Source: Silene conica (taxonomy: Eukaryota; Streptophyta; Magnoliopsida; Caryophyllales; Caryophyllaceae). Taken from it: DNA of 64,000 bases. Shown piece after piece: positions 11,745-22,859 of this stretch. Under the pieces are notes generated by a model. It did not search any database and was not told the DNA's origin. It saw nothing but the letters and a program-made list of their open reading frames with translations. The translations under genes were made by a program, and so were the position numbers. The stretch spans positions 70,527,136-70,591,135 of the forward strand of contig CM055318.2 in the NCBI GenBank assembly GCA_029255685.2, read 5' to 3'. Each line of letters begins with the position of its first letter. Within the stretch, counting starts at the first letter, position 1.

Positions 11745-13094
11745 ATGACCTGTAATAAACCGGGGGCTTTTTTTGTCGACGGGCCTGGAGGAACAGGTAA
11801 AACATACCTGTACAATGCTTTGTATGCAGAAATACGACTAATGGGTAAAATTGTACTAGCAACTGCTACCTCAGGAATGAATATCCCATCTGGCAGAACT
11901 GCTCATTCAAGGTTTAAACTTCCTTTAGATTTTGAAGCTTCTTTATCCTATTCTGTGCCAAAGCAAAGTAGTCTTGCTGCGTTGATTAAAGTATCCACTT
12001 TGATAATATGGGATGAAGCTTCTATGGCACGAAGGGAGAGCGTTGAGGCCTTGGATAAACTGTTACGAGACCTGTGCAATCCTGATATCCTGTTCGGTGG
12101 CAAACTTATTGTCTTTGGTGGGGATTTCAGGCAGGTTCTTCCAGTCGTTCCGAAAAAATCCAATAGTGAGCTCGTCCACTCTACAATGGTCTCTTCTGAT
12201 ATTTGGCCACATCTTATAAAATTCAGCTTAACTGTCAATGTAAGAGCTAAGACTGATCCAGAGTTCTCAGCATTTTTACTGTCTCTTGGCAATAGCGAGT
12301 TACAAACATGTGATTCTGAGATGATCGAATTACCAGATGGGATAGTTTTAGATACAACTGGGATGGGTACAGATCTGATCAGCACAGTTGCTGATTTTGT
12401 GTATCCAGATGCTGACGTCAAGAACATAGGCGTTAATATATTTAACCAGAGGTCTATACTTACGCCTATAAATGACGATGTTGACGATATAAACACATAC
12501 ATGATAAACAAATTCCCGGGTGAAGCGGTTGTGTATAAGGGATTCGACTCGATGTTAACAGAAAACTGCAATATATACCCTTCAGAATTTATAAACACAC
12601 TTTGTCCTGGTGGCATGAGCCCGTATGAATTGGTAATAAAGAAAAATGCCCCGGTTATTTTGTTGAGAAATCTACTCCCATCTGCGGGACTCTGCAATGG
12701 TACAAGACTGATATGTGCAGATTTTACCCCAAATATGATAGAATGCATCATAACTAACGGTCATTATAACGGCCAACATGTGTTTATACCTCGGATCAAG
12801 ATGCGTCCATCCAGCACTTCAAATTATCCATTTCAATTCCAGCGGAATCGGTTCCCAATAAAGCTCAGTTTTGCAATGACCATCAATAAGTCACAAGGTC
12901 AGACTTTAGATAGAGTTGTTGTATACCTTCCTCAGCCTTGTTTCTCACCAGGACAATTGTATGTTGCACTGTCACGAGTGAGGGAATCTAAGAAAGTGTC
13001 TGTCGTAGCAGCAAGTAGCAACTCAGGGACAACTAAAAATTCTATCAGGAACCTGGTATCGTTCGAAGTCCTGGGGCTCGTAGGTATTATATAG
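11745..13094 (+). CDS. Helitron PIF1-type helicase domain, Rep-less (449 aa)
   Basis: SF1B helicase of the PIF1/Helitron type, expected to unwind DNA during rolling-circle transposition. Visible motifs: Walker A GPGGTGKT (13-20), Walker B IIWDEAS (about 87-93), GGDFRQ (125-130), FAMTINKSQGQTLDRV (376-391) and LYVALSRVRESKKV (about 405-418), plus the family signature LLRNLLPSAGLCNGTRL. The frame has no internal stop. It begins only a dozen residues before Walker A, whereas a full Helitron RepHel protein has a long N-terminal HUH endonuclease region. No such region lies upstream, so this is a helicase-only gene, either a 5'-truncated RepHel or a separate protein. It lies between the two RPA70-like genes. 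The start at 11745 is the only ATG upstream of Walker A in this frame region and may not be native. Confidence 0.88.
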   Translation: MTCNKPGAFFVDGPGGTGKTYLYNALYAEIRLMGKIVLATATSGMNIPSGRTAHSRFKLPLDFEASLSYSVPKQSSLAALIKVSTLIIWDEASMARRESVEALDKLLRDLCNPDILFGGKLIVFGGDFRQVLPVVPKKSNSELVHSTMVSSDIWPHLIKFSLTVNVRAKTDPEFSAFLLSLGNSELQTCDSEMIELPDGIVLDTTGMGTDLISTVADFVYPDADVKNIGVNIFNQRSILTPINDDVDDINTYMINKFPGEAVVYKGFDSMLTENCNIYPSEFINTLCPGGMSPYELVIKKNAPVILLRNLLPSAGLCNGTRLICADFTPNMIECIITNGHYNGQHVFIPRIKMRPSSTSNYPFQFQRNRFPIKLSFAMTINKSQGQTLDRVVVYLPQPCFSPGQLYVALSRVRESKKVSVVAASSNSGTTKNSIRNLVSFEVLGLVGII

Positions 13095-14144
13095 ATTGTA
13101 CGAATGGGTTACACATCGTTTATGTACTTGTCGTCTTTAATTTAATTGTGTACCAAACCCATTTATCAATTTCATAAACGTTATTTTGGGTGGATTATAC
13201 CACAGACGACAAATATGCTGCTGGTTAGGATACCGTCAGATTTGTTACATAATTTGTTTATTTTGTACTGCCTCTAATACTTAAATGTCAAAGCTGGCCT
13301 AATGAAGCTCAAAAATAATGCGTGTTATTTTCCTACTACTTGAGGTCTACCCTTGCATACTTAATTTAGATATCCTTCGAAATCTGACTAAACAGTTTGC
13401 ACCCAAAACAGGGAGATTTAGAAATGGTATAATTTTCATCGTTACAGAACAATACAATTGTGTAAGCACATGAGTTCAGGCCAAACAACAGTTATTTACG
13501 AAGCTTGAAAGCGGTCTCTGAGATACAGAAATAGACATTCCATGTTCTTTCTATTTATATCCACTTTAAAATATCGTGTAGGCATCCAATGTGAAATATT
13601 GTATCTATCGTAATGTAAAAATTTCAAGCTTCAGATTGACAATCACGCAGACATACCACACTCTTCATATTAAATCTTTACACCATACCCCTATCGAGTA
13701 CTATTTTAGACAAGTACACCCAGATTGATATGAACAGTGTACCTACAAATTCAAATCTACTCTACATGATACGGTATGGGATTTAGCTAATATTGCACTC
13801 TACTATGATTATATAAATAGATATATAACTACTACTCACTTCATAGTCCTTCACCTTCTCCCTTAACACATATGCAGAATCAACCAACTATCTTAAAAGG
13901 TATGAATTTCCAAGACATTAATTTCATGTGATTCTACTAAAATAACAATAGTTAAAGACATAGTTGTATGAATTTAACAAATTTCCAATCCTATTAATAT
14001 TCTAATGGTATTAAACTGATAATTATGGTGTGCCATAGTCCACATGCTACTTACAAGCAACTTACTAAAAATTGTAATTCAATACTGGTTTCTGACAAAT
14101 CTATGTCCCTTTTGTTTTTAATTTCGGTTCTGTGATGCAGAACA
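13095..14144. other. Gene-free gap between helicase and RPA copy B
   Basis: AT-rich, no frame or motif supported. It ends in GATGCAG just before the ATG at 14145, an acceptor-like sequence suggesting a 5'-UTR intron. Confidence 0.35.
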
Positions 14145-17100
14145 ATGAAATCTAGAAAGGTCTACCTTGATGAGCTAACCAACGAAAGCAAGAAATTCAA
14201 GGTTAGCGTAAAAGTGGTTGAGAAGCGTCGTCCAAAAGAGTCTCCTGTAAAAGTTCGATACCAAAGCTTGTTATTTGAAGATGATAAGGTATTTTCGGTA
14301 ATTTTAACAACTTCAGTAATCTTTTCTTTTTTTTGATGAATTATGAAAACATTATAACACTAATTGCTCTATTATCTTCAAATGGTTATCGTTATTAAAA
14401 GTTAGATTTCTGTTTTTTCTAATCCTAGCTACGAGTTTGATACGTAAGCTTCTAGATGTGTTTGTAAGTATGTTGTTTAAATTGAGGATTCATAGGACTT
14501 GGTTATGACTTGTGAGTGCGAACGTGGTTAAGTCTGTCTAAAATGATATTCGGTTTGTCATACTTGACGCAGCCACAGGGTTGCGAACTTACGAGGTTGA
14601 ACATGGTTAGTTCAGATGAAGTATTATAGGAAGGTCATTTTGGGTCACGGTTACATTCAGTCTCTGACTGTCTTGACTCTTGCTACAGCAAAATAAATAC
14701 TTCTAATGTGTTTTTTCTTATGGAGAGTGATACGTGTCTATTTTATGATGTTTTACATCTATTTTTACACGTATTTGGTCGCTCATTTACTATGTTTTAG
14801 CCTTTATTTCCCACAAATTGTGTACTTTCGTATTTTTATGCACTTTTGCAGATTTATGCGGAAAAGAGACGATTTAGCACCAAATCCGTATCCTCAAGTC
14901 TTTTGCTTAATTAAGGAATAAATGGAAAGTCAACTGGAGTCAAAGTCAAAGTATCCAAAGTCAAAATAAGAAGAAAATAGAAGAAATTCTTCGGGAAGCG
15001 GTCGACCGACCGACATTATAGGTCGACCGACTGACCCTGTTCTTTAATAAAGCCCAAATCTCAAGGAAGGTCAAAAATAGAAGAAGCCCAGAAGGAAGCG
15101 GTCGACCGACCCGAATAGTAGGTCGACCGACCACAGCGGAAGCCCAACCGATTCTTTTTCGGAAATAAAGTAGAATTAGAGCTTTTAGGAAACTCTTAGT
15201 TTAGTTACCTATATAAACTAATCTTATGATTAGGGTTAGGGATCATCTTTTACTATCTATTATCAAGTCTTATTTAGAGAGTTTTATTTAGTCTTTAGTT
15301 GAATTACAATCTTTCAATAATTCTCAAACACTTTTAGTTTGTTCTTCAATCTTTCAACATTCGTCAATAAAGTTTGTTCCTTTTCTGCCTTAATCCTATT
15401 GTGGTAATTACTCTTTTAATCTTACTTTATTATCGTTCTTGTTTTTATTACAATTGTTTAAAGTCAGAATCTCAAGCTTTGTTAGTTCTTGCATGTTTAG
15501 ATTATTCAATATATTTACCATGTTTATTCCCAAATTTATAATCGTCTTAACAACCATGAGTAGCTAATTTTCATATGTTAGGATGTAGGGGATGAATATG
15601 CGTAGGTAAATAGAATTCGAAAGACCGACTTGTAGCAGGACCACGGTCGGCCGACTGGAATAGCTGGTCGGTCGACCGAGGCCGTGGTCGGCCGACTGGA
15701 GTAGCCGGTCGGTCGACCACTCGCGTATGTTTTCTTATTTCGTCTTTTCTTGTCAATTATAATATCCTGCAATGAGACCATAAGGAGACTTGTAGGATGT
15801 TAGTAATGACCTACCCAAGATTGAAAGATACGGGAAGGGCATTGGTTTACACCTTAAGACGGATAGGTTACTCAAGGCTGAAAGGTATGTAACCTGGGAT
15901 TTAGGAATCACCCTTATTGTTGACACCCAATAATTGTGAGACCTAGGAACTAATAGCATAGACCGAAAGGAGCTATTAGGTAGCATAGACTTAAAAAGAT
16001 ATGTTACACCCCCCTTACGCGACTGCAATACATGTTGACCTTAGGATTTATTTTACCTTAGCTATTTATTACCCAAACATCCTAGCATCCCTTTTTATTA
16101 TATTTTATTCTCATCTTTTAATTCTTGTTTTATTTTAATCTTTGCCTTAGATATAGTAATCAACCAATCAAACCCCCAAAATTGTTACTTTAAACATTCA
16201 CATCAAACAATAAACATTCCCCACCTCCTTGTGGTTCGACCCTGACTTTCACTATCTATTGTTTAAGTTAGGAATTATAAATTTATCTTTGGTACCCTCA
16301 ACGACGGGCATCAGAGAGTTTCATTAATCTGTGTTATGATGGTATAATTCATGCTAACTCTATTTGGGGTAGTTGGTAAGGTTACTGTCTGTAGCACTAG
16401 ATATCCTTTCCTTTTCCTTTTTTCAAGAAGCAATGGCTGCATAAACTTCTCTACGTTTAGAAGACACCAGGTAAACCGGAAACAGTTGACCTATTCACCA
16501 GGTTCGCTCCGTTTTTTCTATTTGGGTGTGTTTGACAGATTATTAGATGTTATTGATTATATAGGCCTGCTGCGTTTAGATATATACTTCTATATAGCTA
16601 ATCTTAGATCAAACCTGGTTTATAATACTATCTTCCAAATAAATAACATCGGAACATTAAACTCTTTAAAAATCTATATAACTACATCAACTCCTCCAGG
16701 TACACCACAATTAAATGGTGTGGCAGAAAGGAGGAATCGAACTTTATTAGATATGATCCGATCAATTATGAGTCAAACAGTCATAGTCCAGTCCTATACT
16801 GAATGCATCTTCATTAGCTTCCACCTATATATGACCATTTGTAAATTAATTGTAGTCATGGATAATTTTATTACCTTGAATTCTATTAACAACTGATTTT
16901 GCACCTGTGTTTATAGGTGTTGTCTTAATTAATGTTCGGCATTAGGAGTCATCATTGTAACGCGGAGCATTACACATTTGTTGTCCTAATGTAAATTAAG
17001 CAGGTTGTTCTTTTTTAAATTTTCTTTTCCAGGGTAATAAGATGCGTGGTGCTTTATTTGATGATCAAGTAGAGATATATGAGGATGCTATCAAGCACAA

Positions 17101-19326
17101 CCGGAGATATGAAATATCAGATGCAAGTATCAGTCCAGTTAAACCTGAGTACCAAACCCATGGTGCAGGTCTTGGATACCAGATGACCTTTAACCATCGT
17201 ACAATTATCATGCCTGCTGATGATGATGAATGCACTGATGTTAACTACTGTCTAATTAACCAGCTGCCCCGATCACCTGATTATAGCGAAATGTTTGGTA
17301 TATTTTCTAAGTACACTCAGAATATATACACTGGCTGTAGTACTACTGTATCCTGTTTCTATGTAATATACAGCTGACAGTTTTCGCTCACTTTGTAGAC
17401 GTAGTAGGCGTTGTACTCTTTGTGGAAGACCAGCCACGTAAGGTGCTCACATCTAAGACCCGAGAGACCAGTGTACGTGAAATTGTGTTGGTCGACCACA
17501 GGTGCGAGAATATGCCTACTAAGCTATCATTAAATTCAACGCTAAGGTTGACAAGATTATTATCTGATATATTTCTCATAGCATTAATACTATTGTTTAT
17601 GCAGCACTGTACAACCATTGTCAATTTCAGTTTGGGATGATCTTGCTCATGATGATTGTACCTTATTGATATCCGTGCGTGGTAAATTCAGAATCGTCGG
17701 TTTAACTGCTCTTCGAGTATCTGTGCACAGAGGTTGTCATAAAATCTACTACCATGGGCTTCAACAATTAGAACTTTGGAAATTACAATTCATCATGCTA
17801 TTCTGTTATCCTTAGATATCAGGCATCTAACAATAATCTTTCCATTATCTACAATGACACAGGTTTTTCAATGACTACAAGTGCTTCGACTGTCTTTATA
17901 CATAAGCCTGTTGGTGAAAAGGCGGAGGCTATTACATCCTGGTACTGACCCAACCTATAAATATCACTAAATTAGAACATACAGTTAATAATTTGACACT
18001 TTACTAATGCCATATCTAAATGAGCTTGTAGGATGAATAGTCATGCTACCGCCTTGACACATCTGCAAACCAAACTTTTCAATGTAAAGATGCCTGTGCT
18101 GAATGACAACCCAATTACAATTTCCACCCTCCGCTCTAAAAAGGTATCAATGTTAGAACATAAGTTGTCGTTGCGTAGTTTGTTAATGTTTATTTTGTTT
18201 GTGAAACCGCAAACAAATCATATTTAACTTTCAGCATGTAAATCAATAAACAACGAGTAACTTGCTGATAACTGCACAAAAGCTACAATAATATTCTACC
18301 TGAAACTACATCAGGCAAATAAGCTTACAAATTAGTTATTGTTTTAGTTAACCGATATGAACAACTGTTTTCAGGCAAAAACAACATTGCTAGATGAAAA
18401 ACATTGGCTAGAAGTGACTATTCCGGAAATTGATTTTGAGAAAATCAATGCATATATGGGCTGCTCAAAATGTTGGAAGCGATCCACCGTACCTCAGGGT
18501 ACTACATATACATATAACAACTGCTCCAAGCCTGACTGCACTTCAGTGCCTAAGTATGCTTATGCTGATCTCTTTACTTTTGGATAACTACGTCTCCTGT
18601 TACAAAAATCTATGCTTAGAGGCGGGGATTTATTTAGCATACATCCAACCTAAAAGATTTACACAAACTGCAGGGTTACATTCAACTGTGATATATCAGA
18701 TGGCACGGGAACCTTGCCCTTAACTATGTTTACGGATAATACTGAGCAACTGTTTAGGATGCCTGCTCCTCAAATATTCCACATGAAACATGCTGTAAGT
18801 GTCCAGATATGTGAATTTGTTTACATATTTTCAAATTACTGCTTATAATCATGATTTTGCTTTGCAGTCAGACGCTCAAGCTTTTTCAGCAATAAAAGAA
18901 TTGCTTTCTCAAACTCCTTTTAAAGCACAAGTTGTTCCAGCCAAAACACTTTCAATAAATAACGTGTTGCAGTGGGTTGTGAAAAGGGTTGTCGTTAATG
19001 GTGACGAGGACGTTTCTTCCAAATCTGACATAAACCGCCCCAGAGCAGGACAAAACTCAAAATCAAACAACCCAGAGGGAAGTCAAACCTTAGAAGACCT
19101 TAATGAGAAGCGTCTCAGTTTCCCTAATACCATTGAACATTCTGATGAAACTTCCATCCCAGGTATTACTGAGGTTGACAGTGCTAGCAGAATTGAAAGT
19201 TCTACTTCTCCTATGGGAAATAATTCAGTAAAAGATGTGCCCTTAAGTTCATCACACTCAAACATACCAAAGAGGAAGTGCAGGAAAGATAAATCAGGTT
19301 CCCCATCTACGGTGCACGCACCCTGA
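14145..19326 (+). CDS. RPA70-like ssDNA-binding protein, copy B (9 exons)
   Basis: Second RPA70-like gene. Exons: 14145-14288, 17033-17297, 17399-17501, 17605-17732, 17863-17941, 18032-18143, 18375-18553, 18674-18794 and 18868-19326; all GT-AG and in frame, giving 529 residues. Exons 4-8 have exactly the lengths of copy A (128, 79, 112, 179, 121), so the two are paralogs, although the proteins have diverged well. OB-fold blocks: VSVKVVEKRRPKES near the start, then YQMTFNHRTIIMPA, DVVGVVLFVED and PLSISVWDDLA. Zinc-finger cysteines: C307, C310, C327, C332. Unlike copy A, the last exon adds a ~150-residue Ser/Asn-rich tail with a basic cluster KRKCRKDK (512-519), a possible nuclear signal. Intron 1 is 2,744 nt because of inserted retroelements, but the exons remain open. 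Confidence 0.85.
14728..16313 (+). mobile_element. Solo LTR inside RPA copy B intron 1 (1,586 bp)
   Basis: The element runs from TGATACGTGTC to CGACGGGCATCA and is flanked by a perfect 5-bp target-site duplication GAGAG (14723-14727 and 16314-16318). TG...CA ends with a 5-bp duplication and no internal coding region mark a solo LTR left by recombination. It contains several GGTCGACCGACC-type palindromic repeats (about 15,000-15,130 and 15,640-15,720). The small frames within it are not genes. It is probably from a Ty3/gypsy-type element; orientation is given as TG to CA only. Confidence 0.82.
16351..16900 (+). pseudogene. Ty1-copia integrase fragment in the same intron
   Basis: A frame in this interval contains TPPGTPQLNGVAERRNRTLL, the conserved end of the copia integrase core. 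The N-terminal zinc finger, most of the DDE core, protease and reverse transcriptase are absent, and the surrounding frame is not copia-like. It is a short transposon remnant in intron 1 of RPA copy B, just right of the solo LTR. Confidence 0.7.
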
Positions 19327-20376
19327 AATTACACTCCCACAGTCTAAAAATCACTGAAGTCTTATAATATTAGTTTATCTCTTGCTGTTTTCGTGCATCC
19401 AGTATGCAGGGATCACTCTACTTGACCAAAATGCTTAGGAACATTGTGTCCTTATATTAGTAGGTTGCGTTTTGCTGTTTTTGTGCAACTGCTATGTCGA
19501 AGTCAACATAATATTGTAGCAGGTATTGGTTTAACTGTATGTTGCACCCGTGTTGTGATTCCCTCATTTCCCGGACGGATCATATACTATATGGGTATGT
19601 AAATATAATCACTCTGTATCCCCTTTTGGCAACTTGTTATAAATCGCAACCTCTTACCATCTTAAGCTTCTAGCGGATGTTTAAGACCCAATTTACGGTT
19701 GTCCAATAATGCCCGGTTACTGAAGTAACCATTACACGCTAACAAGTTATTTATAAACAATTTGTGGACACCTGCTGTTTAATATAAAGTGACTTACCTC
19801 ATCAGAATTTTGAATTCAAACTCATTTATGAAATAGTTTGTCTTACAGTACGGAAAGCGTTTTACACTAACTCACATATCATCCCGCAATAATCATCATG
19901 ATTTGTGACTTGATATAGCTAATAGGTGCAGTACGTATCAACTGTATTTAAATGCTTACTCTTCATATATCTAATATCTATAATCATATATACTTGTACA
20001 ATAGCTTAGTCATCATCATGAACGCTGTTAATTATCCATGTAGACTATCGAAGCAGGAAACTCATCCAACATTACTTAGCATTTGTATAACAAATACATA
20101 ATCCGATAGCGTTCTATTATAGTTTGAACATCATACGAGAACAAACACAAATACATGATTTGGACACTGTTTTACCAGCACAAAAGGGGGTAATTTTATA
20201 TGTACTAATACTAACATAAAGATACTTAAATTCTTATACGATAGATCATTACCAAAATGTTGCAGACCAATCGATTATGCTAACATCAAAAACATGCATA
20301 ACTTCGGGCATTGCTGAGACATAAAAACATAACCTTTTAGGGGATAGTCATCTTACCAGTCAGTTAATTATCCAAA
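19327..20376. other. Gene-free convergent spacer
   Basis: No supported frame. It separates the 3' ends of RPA copy B (plus) and F-box-like 2 (minus), the same arrangement seen between RPA copy A and F-box-like 1. Confidence 0.4.
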
Positions 20377-20889
20377 TTAACAATCAGAATCATAGTAGCC
20401 TTCACTTCCCGATTTCTCAATGTACGGTTCATATGAGCTGCTGCACCTCCTGCTACGTTTCCTATTCTTCTGCTGCACTCGAGGCTTACGTTGCTTGATC
20501 ACCTTGTAAATTGACACCACAGTCTGATCTCTCATCACCCATATTTTTTTCCCACAATTTTCCCTAACTAACCGACTTCTGTAATCTATGTCGACCTTAG
20601 AGGTCTCCATTCCAACAAGGAATTGATTAGCCCATGCGGCTTTACAAACCTCAGCCATATTCCTTTTGCTTGCATGGTCAAGTCTGCTAAACACATTTTC
20701 TATGAGTTCCGGCATCTCAAAAAAAGGATGATGATGTTTACTACCCATTACCGTCTCTTCTTCAACAGTTGTTTTATTAAACAGAGACTCAGACTTGAAT
20801 TGAGCTTTTTTCCACTTAACATAATCTCCCAAGAAGTTTGGTTTATCATCTTTGTTAAAATATAACAGTTTTCCTAGACTTTGATCCAT
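20377..20889 (-). CDS. F-box-like protein 2 of the family (170 aa)
   Basis: Single-exon frame of 170 residues paralogous to those at 10,760 and 25,902. Shared blocks: DYVKWKKAQFKSESLF, TTVEEETVMGSKHHHP, the F-box-like core ELIENVFSRLDHASKRNMAEV followed by CKAAWANQFLVG, then ETSKVDIDY, then a lysine/arginine-rich stretch (KQRKPRVQQKNRKRSRR) and the tail GSEGYYDSDC. As with copy 1, it lies on the minus strand just downstream of an RPA70-like gene, so the RPA plus F-box-like pair occurs twice. Function unknown; a SCF adaptor role is inference from the core only. Confidence 0.65.
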   Translation of the reverse strand: MDQSLGKLLYFNKDDKPNFLGDYVKWKKAQFKSESLFNKTTVEEETVMGSKHHHPFFEMPELIENVFSRLDHASKRNMAEVCKAAWANQFLVGMETSKVDIDYRSRLVRENCGKKIWVMRDQTVVSIYKVIKQRKPRVQQKNRKRSRRCSSSYEPYIEKSGSEGYYDSDC

Positions 20890-22231
20890 TGTGTGTGGGT
20901 AGATTAATTGAGTTCCTGCGTAGAAAAAGGATGATGATGAAGTAGGAAATGTTGCGTTTGATGTTAATGGCTGAATATGGGTGTCATTATGGTGTACAGT
21001 GGTGTCTAATCAAAATGGAGAGTGTACACCAAAAGCAACAAAGCCGTCTTTCGATAATTGTGTAAGTAGGCGTCTAATTAAGATAACTAATTATTCATAA
21101 TACAGTTTAAAATGTGATAGTAATACAGTATTGGTACAGTCTAGCGTAACGATTTACGTCTTGCGTAAAGTTATTTATACAAATTATAAGCATATTACGT
21201 GTGTTAGATAAATCTATAGTAAGCCTTTGACGTAAGTAGAATTATAACGGACACGGCCATCAACGTGCACACAAACACAAACAACGCTATCCATTTTAAG
21301 CTTGTAACGGATACTGTTATATCACAAAAAAAACAATTTTGGTCCTCTCTCTAACTCATTTTGTATCTGTTGAGACTCTATATTGATGATGACAAGCCCC
21401 TCCCCCTCTTAAGTACCGGATCGATAAACTCAACAGTATCCATTTCATATCACCAAATATTCGTCAAAAGTGTTAACCAGTCACAAACAAAATTTACTAT
21501 ATATTATATAATGACAACAATTTGTTGACATTTTAGACAGCTTATTATAACTTGAGTTAAAACCAAATCTAAAAAGTAATGTAGCTCTTAACATGTAAAT
21601 CAGCCATTTGACCTTATTACAAATAGTTGTAGTTAATCAAGTTGCAATACTTACGTTTCCAATAAAAGGTTGTTGTCACGGTTGATAATAACTTAATTAA
21701 GATTAATCTTAAAAAAGATATACATTCGGAACTACTTTTTAAGTTTATTTACGTTACTAGCAGACACATTGCATAGTGCCGTTGCAAATAAGAATTTGTG
21801 TTGCAAGATTAATTGATTTAACAATATAATTAACCATCCCAAAATAAATAGTTAAACTAATTGTATCGATAGGGTCGGTTTAAAATTTCTTCTATATACT
21901 ACAACCTGGGTTAAAATCTGTCTCTCATTACTCTTTATTCAATCTTAATTGTCAATTGATTCCTTTGTACAACACAAATGAAAATGCGTTTGATACAGTT
22001 TAAATGCACAAATGAGCACACAAACAACCGAGAATAAGGTATACTCCGTACTATATAACTAAATTAAAATTTACCGAAGTACCGCAAAATAAAAAAATAA
22101 TTTGAATAAGTACATTATTGAATAATGACATAGACAATACATGAAATAAGACGGTTAGAAAAATATGACACATTAGTTCACAACAACAACATGGTACATA
22201 AACATATTGTTGTCGTTAAGAATCATCATTA
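20890..22231. other. Gene-free AT-rich gap
   Basis: No frame, RNA gene or clear transposon end is supported. It contains the upstream region of F-box-like 2 and the downstream region of the 169-aa gene. Confidence 0.4.
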
Positions 22232-22859
22232 TCAAAAGTCATTATCGTAATCATCATCAGATGAGATATTGCCGGTGGAATAATAATTAAGGCGGTATGT
22301 TTGTAAATGTTGCTCGCGTAAATATTCAAGCTCTTCCTCCATTGTGAACTCGTTGTATACGTGATAATAGTGGAGGCATTCACGAGGAATGTAAAGTCTC
22401 CCAAATCCAGATAGTAGATCTAATAAAGAGTCGGGATTCATGACGTTGAACAAACGTCGAATGATTTCAACTACTTCTTTTCTTAATTTGCGATGTTCTT
22501 CTCCTTTTGAAATGTAGGTATCTACAAAAAAAAAAAGAGTAAAAAAAAATGATGGATTTAACCACAAAAGGAAAATACAAAAAGAAATTAAAAATAATAA
22601 TCTACTTGGTTGAATAAAATAAATTAGAAATAACATTACCAATTGTTGAATTGTTCAAAACAGGTGGACTCAAAACAGTATGTGCATTTCCAGCTATGAT
22701 TGAGATCAACATTGACAATGGTGGTGAACAATGTAACATATTCATGTACACTGATTCTGGCATAACTAGATTCAAACGAGCAACAAAGTTAAGGGCATCG
22801 TCTCTTATCAAGTCTATGCCTCTTTGAAAATCCATGACTTTATCATCCCAGTAAGTCAT
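22232..22859 (-). CDS. Unknown two-exon gene (169 aa)
   Basis: Exon 1 is 22640-22859 (ATG at 22859) and exon 2 is 22232-22521, joined by a 118-nt GT-AG intron. The phases match (220 + 290 nt = 170 codons with stop), and neither single-frame reading alone is the protein. The product is 169 residues: an N-terminal part with RDDALNFVARLNLVMPES, a middle with EEHRKLRKEVVEIIRRLFNV (helical), and a Tyr/Asp-rich acidic C-terminus ending DDDYDNDF. I recognise no domain, signal peptide or membrane segment. It sits between F-box-like 2 and F-box-like 3 and may be further cargo of the same mobile cluster. Confidence 0.5.

Noticed and set aside
11948..12751. 267-aa minus-strand frame
   Set aside because: Antisense shadow of the helicase ORF.
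17733..17862. Apparent frameshift between RPA copy B exons 4 and 5
   Set aside because: Using the acceptor TTAG at about 17,818 breaks the frame, but the later acceptor ACACAG at 17,862 restores it and gives the same 79-nt exon as copy A.
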